Origin: Pirellulales bacterium
Lineage (GTDB): Bacteria > Planctomycetota > Planctomycetia > Pirellulales > JAEUIK01
Reading direction: 5' to 3'
Length of the DNA stretch: 40,147 bases
Assembly (NCBI GenBank): GCA_019636335.1
Contig: JAHBXR010000038.1
Location: forward strand, 1-40,147
The first letter of the stretch is position 1, and the number at the start of each line of letters is the position of its first letter. Below are positions 1 through 7,700 of the stretch, piece by piece. The translations under genes and the position numbers were made by a program. The notes beneath the pieces are model-generated. The model saw only the letters and a program-made list of their open reading frames with translations. It was not told where the DNA came from and ran no database searches.

Positions 1-141
1 CCGCACGCGGGGATCAAGACTCGTCGCCGCGCGGCCCCGCGCCTGCACGATGGAAAAATGCGCCAGCGCCATCACGTGCAAGACGGTGGAGCGCACCGCG
101 TCGTTCCAGCCGCGCGGAAGATCGAACCATCGAGCAGACAT
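1..141 (-). CDS. N-terminal part of a transposase/integrase-like protein, cut by the window edge
   Basis: The minus-strand frame is open from an ATG at 141 to the left edge, giving 47 residues that begin MSARWFDLPRGWND. A strong Shine-Dalgarno (CCTCC on the plus strand at 149-153, read as GGAGG) sits 7 nt before the ATG, so this is very likely a real start. The sequence WND-AVRS-TVLHV-MALAHF resembles, from memory, the start of a planctomycete family of DDE integrase/transposase proteins in which a coiled coil and HTH follow. That family assignment is inference. The gene points away from the plus-strand cargo genes, and its presence fits a mobile element extending leftwards. The catalytic part lies outside the window. 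Confidence 0.5.
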   Translation of the reverse strand, partial: MSARWFDLPRGWNDAVRSTVLHVMALAHFSIVQARGRAATSLDPRVR

Positions 142-774
142 GGAACTGCCTCCATAAAACGTGGCCACCACGCGGAAACTTGTGGATCTTCGTGTCCTCC
201 GCGTCTTTGCGGTGTAACTCAGCGGCTGCGATTCTACTCCGCGCCCCACGAGAAGGCGGCCCGTGTTGGCGCCCCACTTGTCGGACCGGCAGGAAGACAC
301 GCCACCTCAAATTGCGCTCCTTGTGCCTGTTGCCGCGAGATTTTTCGTTGAAAAATTCTCCGGGCACTTGGTAGATAGAGCACGCGCGGCGTTGGGGACC
401 CCACCCCCTACCTCCGCCCCTTCGTCGGCGCGCGCTGGATGCCGCGTTCTTCGATTCGTTTGCATCGCGCCAACACACGGCGCGAGATTGACAGCGCACG
501 CGCGATGACCGACGTTGAGCGCAGCGTTTCGCCAACAGGCGTCAAACGCCTGCAAAACAGCCCTCAAACGGCGCACAAACAATCCAGCAAGAACGCGCGA
601 ACATGTGCGTAAGAGGCTCGCTCGCAGCGCACGCGCACGGACGCGCGCGAGAAAATATTTCTTCACCATACAGGTACACGACTTGCGAGACGACTTTTTA
701 AGAATTCGTTTTGACGAATGTCGAACGACTGTCAAAGATTCCCGCGGACACGCATTCGGCGTGTCAATGAAAAC
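142..774. other. Non-coding left region of the mobile element
   Basis: I see no convincing gene here. Open frames on both strands are arginine-rich and unlike any family I know. Bases 181-217 read, on the minus strand, as a run containing ACCGCAAAGACGCGGAGGAC, which resembles a short dispersed repeat common in many bacterial genomes (recalled, not searched). A small hairpin with a 7-bp stem and CAA loop lies at 536-552. Around 703-720 a weak ATTCG/CGAAT dyad overlaps TTGACG (711-716) and AAAGAT (734-739), which could form a poor promoter for the gene at 841. Confidence 0.4.
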
Positions 775-808
775 GGCCCGTGCGAGTGGTGGAACACTCG
801 CACGGGCC
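775..808 (+). terminator. Perfect 14-bp stem-loop upstream of ardC
   Basis: GGCCCGTGCGAGTG at 775-788 is exactly complementary to CACTCGCACGGGCC at 795-808, with a 6-nt loop GTGGAA. No T-run follows, so intrinsic termination is uncertain. It lies 32 nt before the ATG at 841 and could equally be an attenuator, an RNA-processing site or a recombination-related dyad. The inverted repeat itself is certain; the function is not. Confidence 0.55.
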
Positions 809-840
809 TAAACACGACAACCCTAGATAGGAGAGTTGCC

Positions 841-1689
841 ATGTCTACGTGCTGATTCTACGGCCGTGCGCAAGACGCCGCCACCCGCATTCTGGACGCC
901 TTCCAGGCGGGCGAGTTACCGAAGGCACTGGCCCCGATCTTCATCGAGCGGCGTGACGGCCTGCCATGCCGGGCTTGGTCGTGGGCGAATCAACTATTGG
1001 TCGCCTTGCACGGCTACAGCGATGCCCGGGGTTTCCGACAATGGGAAGCCGTCGGCCGCCACGTGCGCAAGGGCCAGCACGGCTTCCCGATCCTTGTGCC
1101 TTGCACGAAGCGTTTCGAGACAACCGACAGCGAGACGGGCGAAACGTCGCAGCGTACGGCCCTCTATGGGTTCAAGTCGGCCATCGTCTTCGGCTTGTCG
1201 CAGACCGAAGGGGCCGAGTTACCGCCCGCCGATCCTGCCGCCTTGGCGTGGATCGAATCGCTCCCCTTGCTCGACGTGGCACGCTCGTGGGGTTTGACCG
1301 TCGAGACGTACAGCGGGCGAGCCGGCTCGGCTTTGGGCCGCTATCGCCACGGTCAAGGCATCGCCCTAGGCGTCGAGAATCTCTCGACGTGGGCGCACGA
1401 GTTGGTCCACGCTGCCGACGATCGTCTCGGCCAGCTTGTCGAGCATGGCCAGCACTGGCGCAGCGAGACGGTAGCCGAATTAGGCGGGGCCATCGTGCTG
1501 GAGATTCTCGGCCATGACGCTGCCGCCGATCGTGGCGGCTGCTGGGAATACGTCTCGGCCTATGCCCGAGACGCTGGCCTGGATCCGCTTGTCGCCTGCC
1601 AGCGGGCGCTGAAACGCACGTGCGATGCGGTCGCGCTGATTCTCTCGACGGCCGAGCAACTGACCACGGTCGAGACTGCCGCCGCCTAA
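841..1689 (+). CDS. ArdC-like antirestriction protein with an in-frame TGA at codon 5
   Basis: The frame encodes 282 positions: an N-terminal ArdC-type ssDNA-binding domain (about residues 6-120, with the HGYSDARGFRQWEAVGRHV block at about 57-75) and a C-terminal zincin-like metallopeptidase domain with HELVH at residues 186-190. ArdC proteins of mobile elements protect incoming DNA from host restriction; that role is family knowledge. GGAGAG a few bases upstream and ATG at 841 form an excellent start, but the reading is ATG-TCT-ACG-TGC-TGA, so codon 5 (853-855) is a stop. Downstream the frame is clean to TAA at 1689, and the residues right after the TGA are family-like. No ATG, GTG or TTG occurs in frame until TTG at 997, which would delete half of the DNA-binding domain. 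It may be a recent pseudogene, a recoded gene or a sequencing error. Confidence 0.75.
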
Positions 1690-1697
1690 CCCTCGCT

Positions 1698-1742
1698 GCC
1701 GGCCGCCCGCAAGCGGCGCACTGCGCCTGCGGGCGAGCCGGC
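1698..1742 (+). terminator. GC-rich stem-loop between ardC and the AAA ATPase gene
   Basis: GCCGGC (1698-1703) plus CGCCCGCA (1704-1711) pair with TGCGGGCG (1728-1735) plus GCCGGC (1737-1742), with one bulged A at 1736 and a 16-nt loop. TTTCTC follows, so it could act as an intrinsic terminator for the ardC transcript. It starts 9 bases after the ardC stop codon. Confidence 0.5.
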
Positions 1743-1780
1743 TTTCTCGAATCATTCACTCCAGATTGGGAGCTACTTCC

Positions 1781-2449
1781 ATGCAACTTCACGAACAATA
1801 CCGTCCGCGCACGTGGACCGAAGTAGTCGGCCAAGACAAAGCCGTCTCGACGATCAAACGCATTGCCGCACGTGGACTTGCTGGCCGAGCCTACTGGATC
1901 AGTGGCCAATCGGGCACGGGCAAGACGACGCTGGCTCACCTGATTGCCGCCGACGTGGCCGACGACTGGTGTACCGAAGAGCTAGACGCCACCGATTGCA
2001 CGGCCGCCCGGCTGCGCACGCTCGAAGACAGCCTGCGCACGCGCGGACTCGGCAAGGGGGGCCGCGCCGTCATCGTCAACGAAGCACACGGCCTGCGCAA
2101 GGATGCCATTCGCCAGCTACTCGTGCTGCTGGAGCGTGTGCCGGCGCACGTCGTCTGGATCTTCACGACGACGAACGACGGACAGGAATCGCTTTTCGAC
2201 GATTACGACGACGCTGGCCCCCTCTTGAGCCGTTGCGTGCGCATCGAGCTATCTCGCCGAGACTTGGCCAAGCCATTCGCCGAGCGAGCCAGGATGATCG
2301 CCCAAGCCGAAGGGCTCGACGGCAAGCCGATCGACGCCTACGTCAAGCTGGCGCAGAAGCACCGCAACAATCTCCGCGCCATGTTGCAAGAGATCGAGGC
2401 GAGGCGGGCGGCATGGCGGACTGACAGTCTCGATGGGGGCCAAGTGTAA
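1781..2449 (+). CDS. AAA ATPase related to clamp-loader / RuvB-type ATPases (mobile-element type)
   Basis: This 222-residue protein begins MQLHEQYRPRTW, the typical opening of DNA polymerase III gamma/tau and RFC-like subunits. Walker A is GQSGTGKT (42-49), sensor 1 is TTTN (129-132) and an SRC arginine finger lies at 150-152. Walker B reads VIVNEAH (97-103), with Asn where DEAH-type clamp loaders carry Asp. The C-terminal clamp-loader collar domain is absent, so it is much shorter than DnaX. GGGAG at 1768-1772 supports the ATG at 1781. From memory, compact ATPases of this kind accompany ArdC genes on planctomycete mobile elements; a role in element replication or maintenance is inference. 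Its stop codon lies inside the following terminator-like hairpin. Confidence 0.8.
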   Translation: MQLHEQYRPRTWTEVVGQDKAVSTIKRIAARGLAGRAYWISGQSGTGKTTLAHLIAADVADDWCTEELDATDCTAARLRTLEDSLRTRGLGKGGRAVIVNEAHGLRKDAIRQLLVLLERVPAHVVWIFTTTNDGQESLFDDYDDAGPLLSRCVRIELSRRDLAKPFAERARMIAQAEGLDGKPIDAYVKLAQKHRNNLRAMLQEIEARRAAWRTDSLDGGQV

Positions 2450-2480
2450 AGGGTCATTCCGCTCCTCACTTGGCCCCTTT
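2436..2480 (+). terminator. Probable intrinsic terminator overlapping the ATPase stop codon
   Basis: GGGGCCAAGTG (2436-2446) is perfectly complementary to CACTTGGCCCC (2467-2477), followed directly by TTT. The left arm contains the last codons of the ATPase gene, whose TAA is at 2447-2449. The 11-bp stem and short T-run fit Rho-independent termination. Confidence 0.65.
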
Positions 2481-2569
2481 CGCGGGCAATTTCAAACAAC
2501 TTACGACGACTCGAAACCGTCAAGGGTCGAGTTTAGTTGAACCCTTACACTCACTGCCGAAAGGCCATT

Positions 2570-3169
2570 ATGAAACACGTTGCAATCTACAGCCGCGTCA
2601 GCACGAAGCAACAAGACCAGCGCAGCCAGGAACCCGATTTGAAGCGTTGGGCCGAGCATCAAGACGAGCCGGTCATTTGGTATCGGGACAGTTTCACGGG
2701 ACGCTCGATGGAGCGGCCCGATATCACGCGTCTGCTGGCCAACGCCGCGAGCGGCCAAGTGTCGAAAATTGTTATCTGGCGCCTCGATCGATTGGGGCGA
2801 ACGGCGAGCGGCTTGACCGCTTTGTTCGACGACTTGGCCGCCTGGAAGGTCGATCTCGTCTCGCTCCGCGACGGACTCGATCTCGGAACGCCAGCCGGCC
2901 GCCTGATGGCCAACGTCTTGGCGTCGGTCGCGGCGTACGAGACGGAAGTCCGCGCCGAGCGAGTGCTGGCAGGGCAAACTGCCGCCAGAGCCGCCGGCAA
3001 ACGCTGGGGCGGCTCGAAGCCCGGTCGAAGTCTCAAGACCAGGGCCACGCGAGAACAAGCGGCGACAGCGCGCCGACTCCACCAGGAGGGCCAGAAGATC
3101 GCCGCCATCGCCCGCGCCGTGGGCCTAAGCCGGCCGACCATTTACGCCTTCCTCAGTGACAGAACCTAG
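2570..3169 (+). CDS. Small serine recombinase (resolvase/invertase family)
   Basis: This 199-residue serine recombinase catalyses site-specific strand exchange. The catalytic domain (1-135) shows YSRVST, with the nucleophile Ser11 and Arg9, and the WRLDRLGR block (70-77) supplying the active-site arginines. The long helix E runs through RLMANVLASVAAYETEVRAE. A compact C-terminal helix-turn-helix follows (about 170-195, ending AIARAVGLSRPTIYAFL). The size matches Hin/gamma-delta resolvases rather than large serine integrases. I chose ATG 2570 because MKHVAIYSRVS is the canonical N-terminus; further upstream in-frame codons are unlike the family. A short AAGGGT/ACCCTT inverted repeat (2522-2527, 2541-2546) just upstream could be a binding site for its own product. 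It may resolve cointegrates or invert DNA within the element. Confidence 0.9.
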   Translation: MKHVAIYSRVSTKQQDQRSQEPDLKRWAEHQDEPVIWYRDSFTGRSMERPDITRLLANAASGQVSKIVIWRLDRLGRTASGLTALFDDLAAWKVDLVSLRDGLDLGTPAGRLMANVLASVAAYETEVRAERVLAGQTAARAAGKRWGGSKPGRSLKTRATREQAATARRLHQEGQKIAAIARAVGLSRPTIYAFLSDRT

Positions 3170-3211
3170 TCCAGCAGGCCAGGCTGGCGAGCAATATACC
3201 GTCTTGTGTTC

Positions 3212-3288
3212 GCTGACAGCGTTGACGTTGACACAACCCCTCTAAAACGCGAGGAAAAGAGGGTTGTGGCAACGTCGACAGTGTCGAC
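3212..3288. repeat. 77-bp imperfect palindrome downstream of the recombinase gene
   Basis: The arms 3212-3239 and 3261-3288 match as inverted repeats at 22 of 28 positions, and an inner CTCT/AGAG pair extends the dyad. The core GACGTTG-x-CACAACCC is perfect apart from one base. It starts 43 bases after the recombinase stop. Possible roles are a resolution (res) or crossover site for the recombinase, or a strong transcription terminator. Confidence 0.55.
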
Positions 3289-3373
3289 ATGGGTGCCGGT
3301 GCCGCCAGAGGACCCTTGTATCACATAGCCTGTTCGGAAGCGTCCAGCCGAAGAAATAGGATGGCGCGAGCTT

Positions 3374-3588
3374 TTAGCGATTGCCCTGACCGACGGCAGT
3401 CACCATCGCCAAGATGCCAGCCCGCACTGAATCGGGCAATCTGGGCCATGCCTCGAACAGTGATGCCAATTGAAGGTTAGTCGACTCGTCGTGAACAGTG
3501 CCCAATTCGCGCGCTGCGTCTAGCGCTGCCTCGGCGGCTGACGAATGCAGTATCTCGTTGTCGGCATTACCGTTGTGCGCATTCTCCA
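3374..3588 (-). pseudogene. Possible C-terminal remnant of a mobile-element gene next to the att site
   Basis: On the minus strand the frame reads into the tail LFEAWPRLPDSVRAGILAMV and stops at 3374. From memory, tails of the form AWPxLPxxIxAGIxAMV end many planctomycete site-specific integrase ORFs. Nothing upstream in this frame encodes an integrase: it runs straight into the antisense of the tRNA fragment. It may therefore be the severed end of a tyrosine recombinase gene left at the element boundary, or a short ORF that starts in the tRNA. The call rests on one recalled motif. Confidence 0.35.
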
Positions 3589-3635
3589 GGGGACTCATAA
3601 TCCCTTGGTCCCAGGTTCGAATCCTGGCGGGCCTA
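3589..3635 (+). other. 3' fragment of a tRNA (CAU anticodon), probable attR of an integrated element
   Basis: The bases form an anticodon arm (GGGGA / CTCATAA / TCCCT, anticodon CAT at 3596-3598), variable loop TGGTC, a perfect T arm (CCAGG-TTCGAAT-CCTGG), the 3' acceptor strand CGGGCCT and discriminator A. No D arm and no complementary 5' acceptor strand (AGGCCCG) occurs upstream, so the tRNA (Met or Ile2) is only half present. Integrating elements that target tRNA 3' ends restore the gene at one junction and leave exactly such a fragment at the other. The intact copy should lie left of the window. Confidence 0.7.
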
Positions 3636-3731
3636 TTAGACTTACGTCCCGTCGAGTGTGCGATTGTGCTGGTTGCATGCGAGAGATCGCGGCATTCGGT
3701 TGCGCACTGCCGAGGTGGCATCGACGTTTTG

Positions 3732-4406
3732 TCAGGCTACGTCTCGCTCGAGATCGACGAAGAGCGTTTCGAGGCAACGGTTGCTCTTCCCCCAGTCGAA
3801 GAGTTGGCCTGGAATCTTTGTTGCGGCGGTGACCTCGGTCGAGCCCGCCGCGCGGCGCACGCCGACGATCAAGTTCCCCTCGAGCGCGAACATGTCGGAG
3901 GGGAGCACCGCCTCGAAGCAGCAGCCGTCTTCGGCCTGCGTGACGAGTCGTAGTGTCTGTCCGTTGCGCGCCAGCGAGCAGAGCATGCGCAACATCACGC
4001 GACCGATAGGGGCCTGTACCTGGCCCGCACGGTGCTTGCCCGTCTGTATGCCAAGGCGCGCATAGAGGGGTTGCACGAGCGCGGCCACCTTGTCGAGCGG
4101 TACCCCCATGGGCATGACCTTGTCGCACAGTTTGAGAAATTCCTCGCCCGAGAGGGGCGTGCGCGACATCGTGGCATGCCGATTGATAGTGTCGCGGACG
4201 CGAGTCACGTTGAGGAGTGTCTCGTAGCGGACTTCTTGCTCCCAATCGACGGGCAACTCGGGCTCGGCGTCTTGCTGTCGGAGAGGCGTCTCGTCGAGCA
4301 CGCGCAGTGTTGACGGCGTTTCGGCGGTGGCAGGCACTTGCAGCCGATGACCACAGTGAGAGCAGAACTTTCCACGGGCCTTCTGGCCACATTCCGAGCA
4401 ATACAT
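3732..4406 (-). CDS. Zinc-ribbon domain protein of unknown function
   Basis: This 224-residue protein opens with a zinc ribbon, MYCSECGQKARGKFCSHCGH, having two CxxC pairs. A linker of about 30 residues follows, then a mixed alpha/beta region of about 170 residues that I do not recognise. The end (CLETLFVDLERDVA) and the phrase IVGVRRAAGSTEVT suggest a globular domain, with no membrane segment or signal peptide. I chose the ATG at 4406 because it places the ribbon at the N-terminus, as is usual; an upstream in-frame ATG at 4460 adds only basic residues. It is the first chromosomal gene past the putative att site. Function unknown. Confidence 0.75.
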   Translation of the reverse strand: MYCSECGQKARGKFCSHCGHRLQVPATAETPSTLRVLDETPLRQQDAEPELPVDWEQEVRYETLLNVTRVRDTINRHATMSRTPLSGEEFLKLCDKVMPMGVPLDKVAALVQPLYARLGIQTGKHRAGQVQAPIGRVMLRMLCSLARNGQTLRLVTQAEDGCCFEAVLPSDMFALEGNLIVGVRRAAGSTEVTAATKIPGQLFDWGKSNRCLETLFVDLERDVA

Positions 4407-4668
4407 CGGCACACCACTGCGGTGGAAATATGCGAAGCGGCCATGACGGCGCGAGGCCACGTTATCGGTAAGTCATCGGCTGCGATGCGGGGCGACTTGA
4501 GCGCTGGCAGCAGTGGCGGCGGGGAGGTGGAAAGCTGGGGGATCTGCCGCGAACTTGTGCCGCCACGAGGCTTTCTCCAAGGGGGCGTCGCGTCGTAGCG
4601 CGCCCGTCGGCACGAGGTCGAGCAGGCACTCTACGCGGCCGGCGTCTGGGGAGTAAAGACGTGTTTCG

Positions 4669-4697
4669 TTGACCCGTTCCCGGGTCCTTATTAGATT
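4669..4697 (+). promoter_or_regulatory. Near-consensus sigma-70 promoter for the giant secreted protein
   Basis: TTGACC (4669-4674) and TAGATT (4692-4697) are separated by exactly 17 bp, giving 5/6 and 4/6 matches to the consensus. A small GACCCG/CGGGTC dyad (4671-4686) lies within the spacer. Transcription would start near 4704 and leave an untranslated leader of about 90 nt. Confidence 0.6.
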
Positions 4698-4790
4698 ACG
4701 GGCATTCAGGGGGGCGTTCCTGCGTCCGGATGAGGGTGACTTCCGGATCGATACGGGAAACATTGATTCAACCGTCTCGACCGGGAGCAA

Positions 4791-7700
4791 TTGGACGTGG
4801 CACCAACCAGATCTCGCGCGCCATTGCGCGCCCGTAGGCCTGCTCGTAGGAACCGGCTCGCTTGGCATTCGACGTTCGATCGACTTGAACGGCGTGGCCT
4901 GCGGCTGGAGCCGCTCGAAGATCGCTCGCTTCTGGCGGCATCTCCGCTGGGGAGCGAGTTTCAACTCAACCCGACCGCGGCGAATAATCAGTCGTCAGTC
5001 GCTGTTGGATATCACCCGAACAGCTCGCAGTTCGTCGTGGCCTGGGTGAGCAATTTGCAGGACGGCAGCGGCGACGGCGTCTATGCTCAGCGGTACAGCA
5101 CGTACGGCGATCGCGTGGGCGCGGAGTTCCGGGTCAACAATGCCACTAGTGGCAATCAAACGGCGCCGAGCGTGGCGATGGACTCCTTCGGCAACTTTGT
5201 CGTCGCGTGGCAATCTTCGACCGGCGACGGAAATGGCGACGGCATCTTCGCGCGCCGATTCGCTTACGATGCTTTCCCCCTGACGGGCGATTTCGTCGTC
5301 AACTCTGCCACCACCGGCAACCAGCAGGCGCCCGCGGTCGCCATGGCCGATGACGGCCGCTTCGTCGTCGCCTACCAAAGCTCGGTCGGCGATGGCAGCG
5401 GCTTGGGGGTCTACACGCGACTTTATCAAGCGAATGGGAACGCAGTTGCGGGCGCGGTCCTGGTGAATCAAACCACGACCGGCAATCAATTCGCGCCGGC
5501 TGTAGCGATGGACAGCACGGGCCGTTTTGTCGTCTCGTGGACCAGCGCCGGACAGGATGGTAGCGGCGAAACGATCGTCGCCCGTCGCTATGGCAACACG
5601 GGGGCGGTATTGGCCGACGAGTTCATCGTCAATCAGACCACGGACGGAAATCAATCGGCGCCGTCGATTGCGGCCAATGCCGATGGATCGTTCGTCGTTG
5701 CCTGGCACAGCGCCAATGTCGACGGCAATGGTTCGGGCATCGTCGCCAGGCGCTACAGTGCGAGCGGCGCTGCCACGAGCAGTGAATTCGTCGTCAACCA
5801 GGTCTCGGCCGGTAATCAGACGAACGCCAGCGTAGTCACCGTGGGAGCGAGCGGATTCCTGGTCGCCTGGCAGAGCGCAGGACAAGATGGCGACGGTGAA
5901 GCGATCGTTGCACGCCGATATGACTCGAGTGGCAACGCCCTGGAAGATGAATTCGTCGTCAACACGTTTGCCGCGGGCGCGCAAACGTTGCCGGCCGCGA
6001 TCATGCAGGCCGACGGCGACTTTCTCATCGCCTGGCAAAGTCCGGGCCAGGAGTCGGGCGGCGGATCTTCTTTGGGGGTCTTCGGCCGCGGTTACTCGGT
6101 CGTCAACGACGCGCCGGTGTTGCGTCAAATTCCGAACAAGATAACCGATGCCGGCGGCACGATCGCCTTTACGGCTGCCGCTCTCGATGAAGACCACGGC
6201 CTCGACGTGCTGACCTATAGTCTGGCCGACGGCGCACCGGTCGGGGCCACGATCGACGCCGCGACGGGGGCGTTTACCTGGTCGACCGTGGATGTAGAAC
6301 CCGGGCGCTATTTCGTCACGATCGAGGTCCGCGACCTGGCCGGCACGGTCGATTCCATGGATGTGGCGATGACGGTCTTCGCGCCCGGCGAACGCACCGT
6401 GCTCGATGACTTCGTCAATGCGATCGATCCCGCCTACAACTGGGATTTGCGCAGCCGAATCCGTGGAGACGGCGTTACCAAGTACAGCCTGTTGGTCACG
6501 TCGGGCACGTGGCGCACGGCTGCCGAGTTGAATCAACCCCTGTGGCAACACTGGTTGAACATTTACGTGCCCGACAACTTGCGTCGGACCGAAGTGCTGC
6601 TCTTCATCGACGGGGGCAGCCGAACCACCACGCCGCCGCTCGACACGGAGTTGGATTACTACGCCGGCATTTTGTCCAAGTTGACGCGCGGCATCTTTGT
6701 CGACTTGTTCAGCGTCCCCAACCAGCCCTTGCTGTTTGCGGGGGAGACCGCGTCACGGTCCGAAGATTCGATCATTGCCTACTCGTGGCGCAAGTATTTG
6801 GAGACAGGCGATCCGACCTGGCCGGTGAATCTGCCCATGACCCGCGCCGCGTTACGCGCCATGGATGCCGTTACCGATTTCTTCGAGTCGCCGACGGGGG
6901 GGAATCGCGAGATCACGGAGTTCATCGTCGGCGGCGGCTCGAAACGGGGTTGGACCACCTGGCTCGCGGCGGCCACCGATCCACGCGTCGGCGGCGCGCT
7001 GCCCGTGGTCTTCGATGCATTGAATCTCGACGCCAATTTTGCACACCACTATGCCTATTACAACGGCACGTTCTCTTCCGCCGTGAATGACTACGTGCGA
7101 GAGGGGATTCTCGACGTCAATAACTTTGGAAAAGAGCAGATTACCGCGTTGCTGTCCTTGGTGGATCCGTTCTCGTACCGAGAGCGTCTGACGCTGCCCA
7201 AATACATTCTGAACGCGAGCGGCGACGAGTTCTTCGTGCCCGATTCGTCACAGTTCTATTACGACGAACTGCTCGGGCCGAAGAATATTCGCTACCTGGC
7301 CAATTCCGGTCATGGTCTTTCGAGTGCCGAAACGGTGATCCTCGAATTGGTCGATGTCTATTTCAATTTCGTCGATGGCGTCGGCCTGCCCGAATATGAA
7401 TTTCAGCTCTTGCCTGATGGCACGATCGAGATGACGACCAGTGCCGAGATCATGGGCGCCACGCTCTGGCAGGCCACGAACACCACAAAGCGCGACTTCC
7501 GCTGGCCCGTCGTTGGCGCGGCGTACGTCCCCTCGGCACTCTCTTTCGAAAACGGTGTCGTCCGTGCGAACGTGCCGACGCCAGGCCAAGGGTGGACGGC
7601 GTACTTCATCGAAATGACCGTGCAGCACACGCTGGGCTATTTCACCAAGGTCACCAGTAGCATCTACATCAAGGGGCCGCCAGCCAATTCACAACCCGAA

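Noticed and set aside
841..858. Selenocysteine at the ardC TGA
   Set aside because: ArdC proteins are not known selenoproteins and I saw no clear SECIS-type hairpin just downstream; nonsense mutation or error is simpler.
775..3288. Integron gene-cassette array
   Set aside because: The hairpins lack paired GTTRRRY/RYYYAAC core sites, they differ in sequence from each other, and no intI gene is visible.
3498..3953. Plus-strand ORF over the tRNA fragment
   Set aside because: It reads through the tRNA sequence and the antisense of the zinc-ribbon gene; no domain or ribosome-binding site supports it.
3595..4401. Long minus-strand ORF ending GPPGFEPGTKGL
   Set aside because: That ending is a familiar translation artefact of tRNA antisense sequence, and the frame lies across the zinc-ribbon gene in another phase.
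4995..6551. 518-residue minus-strand ORF
   Set aside because: The antisense of the seven-fold repeats; its own apparent repeats simply mirror the sense strand.
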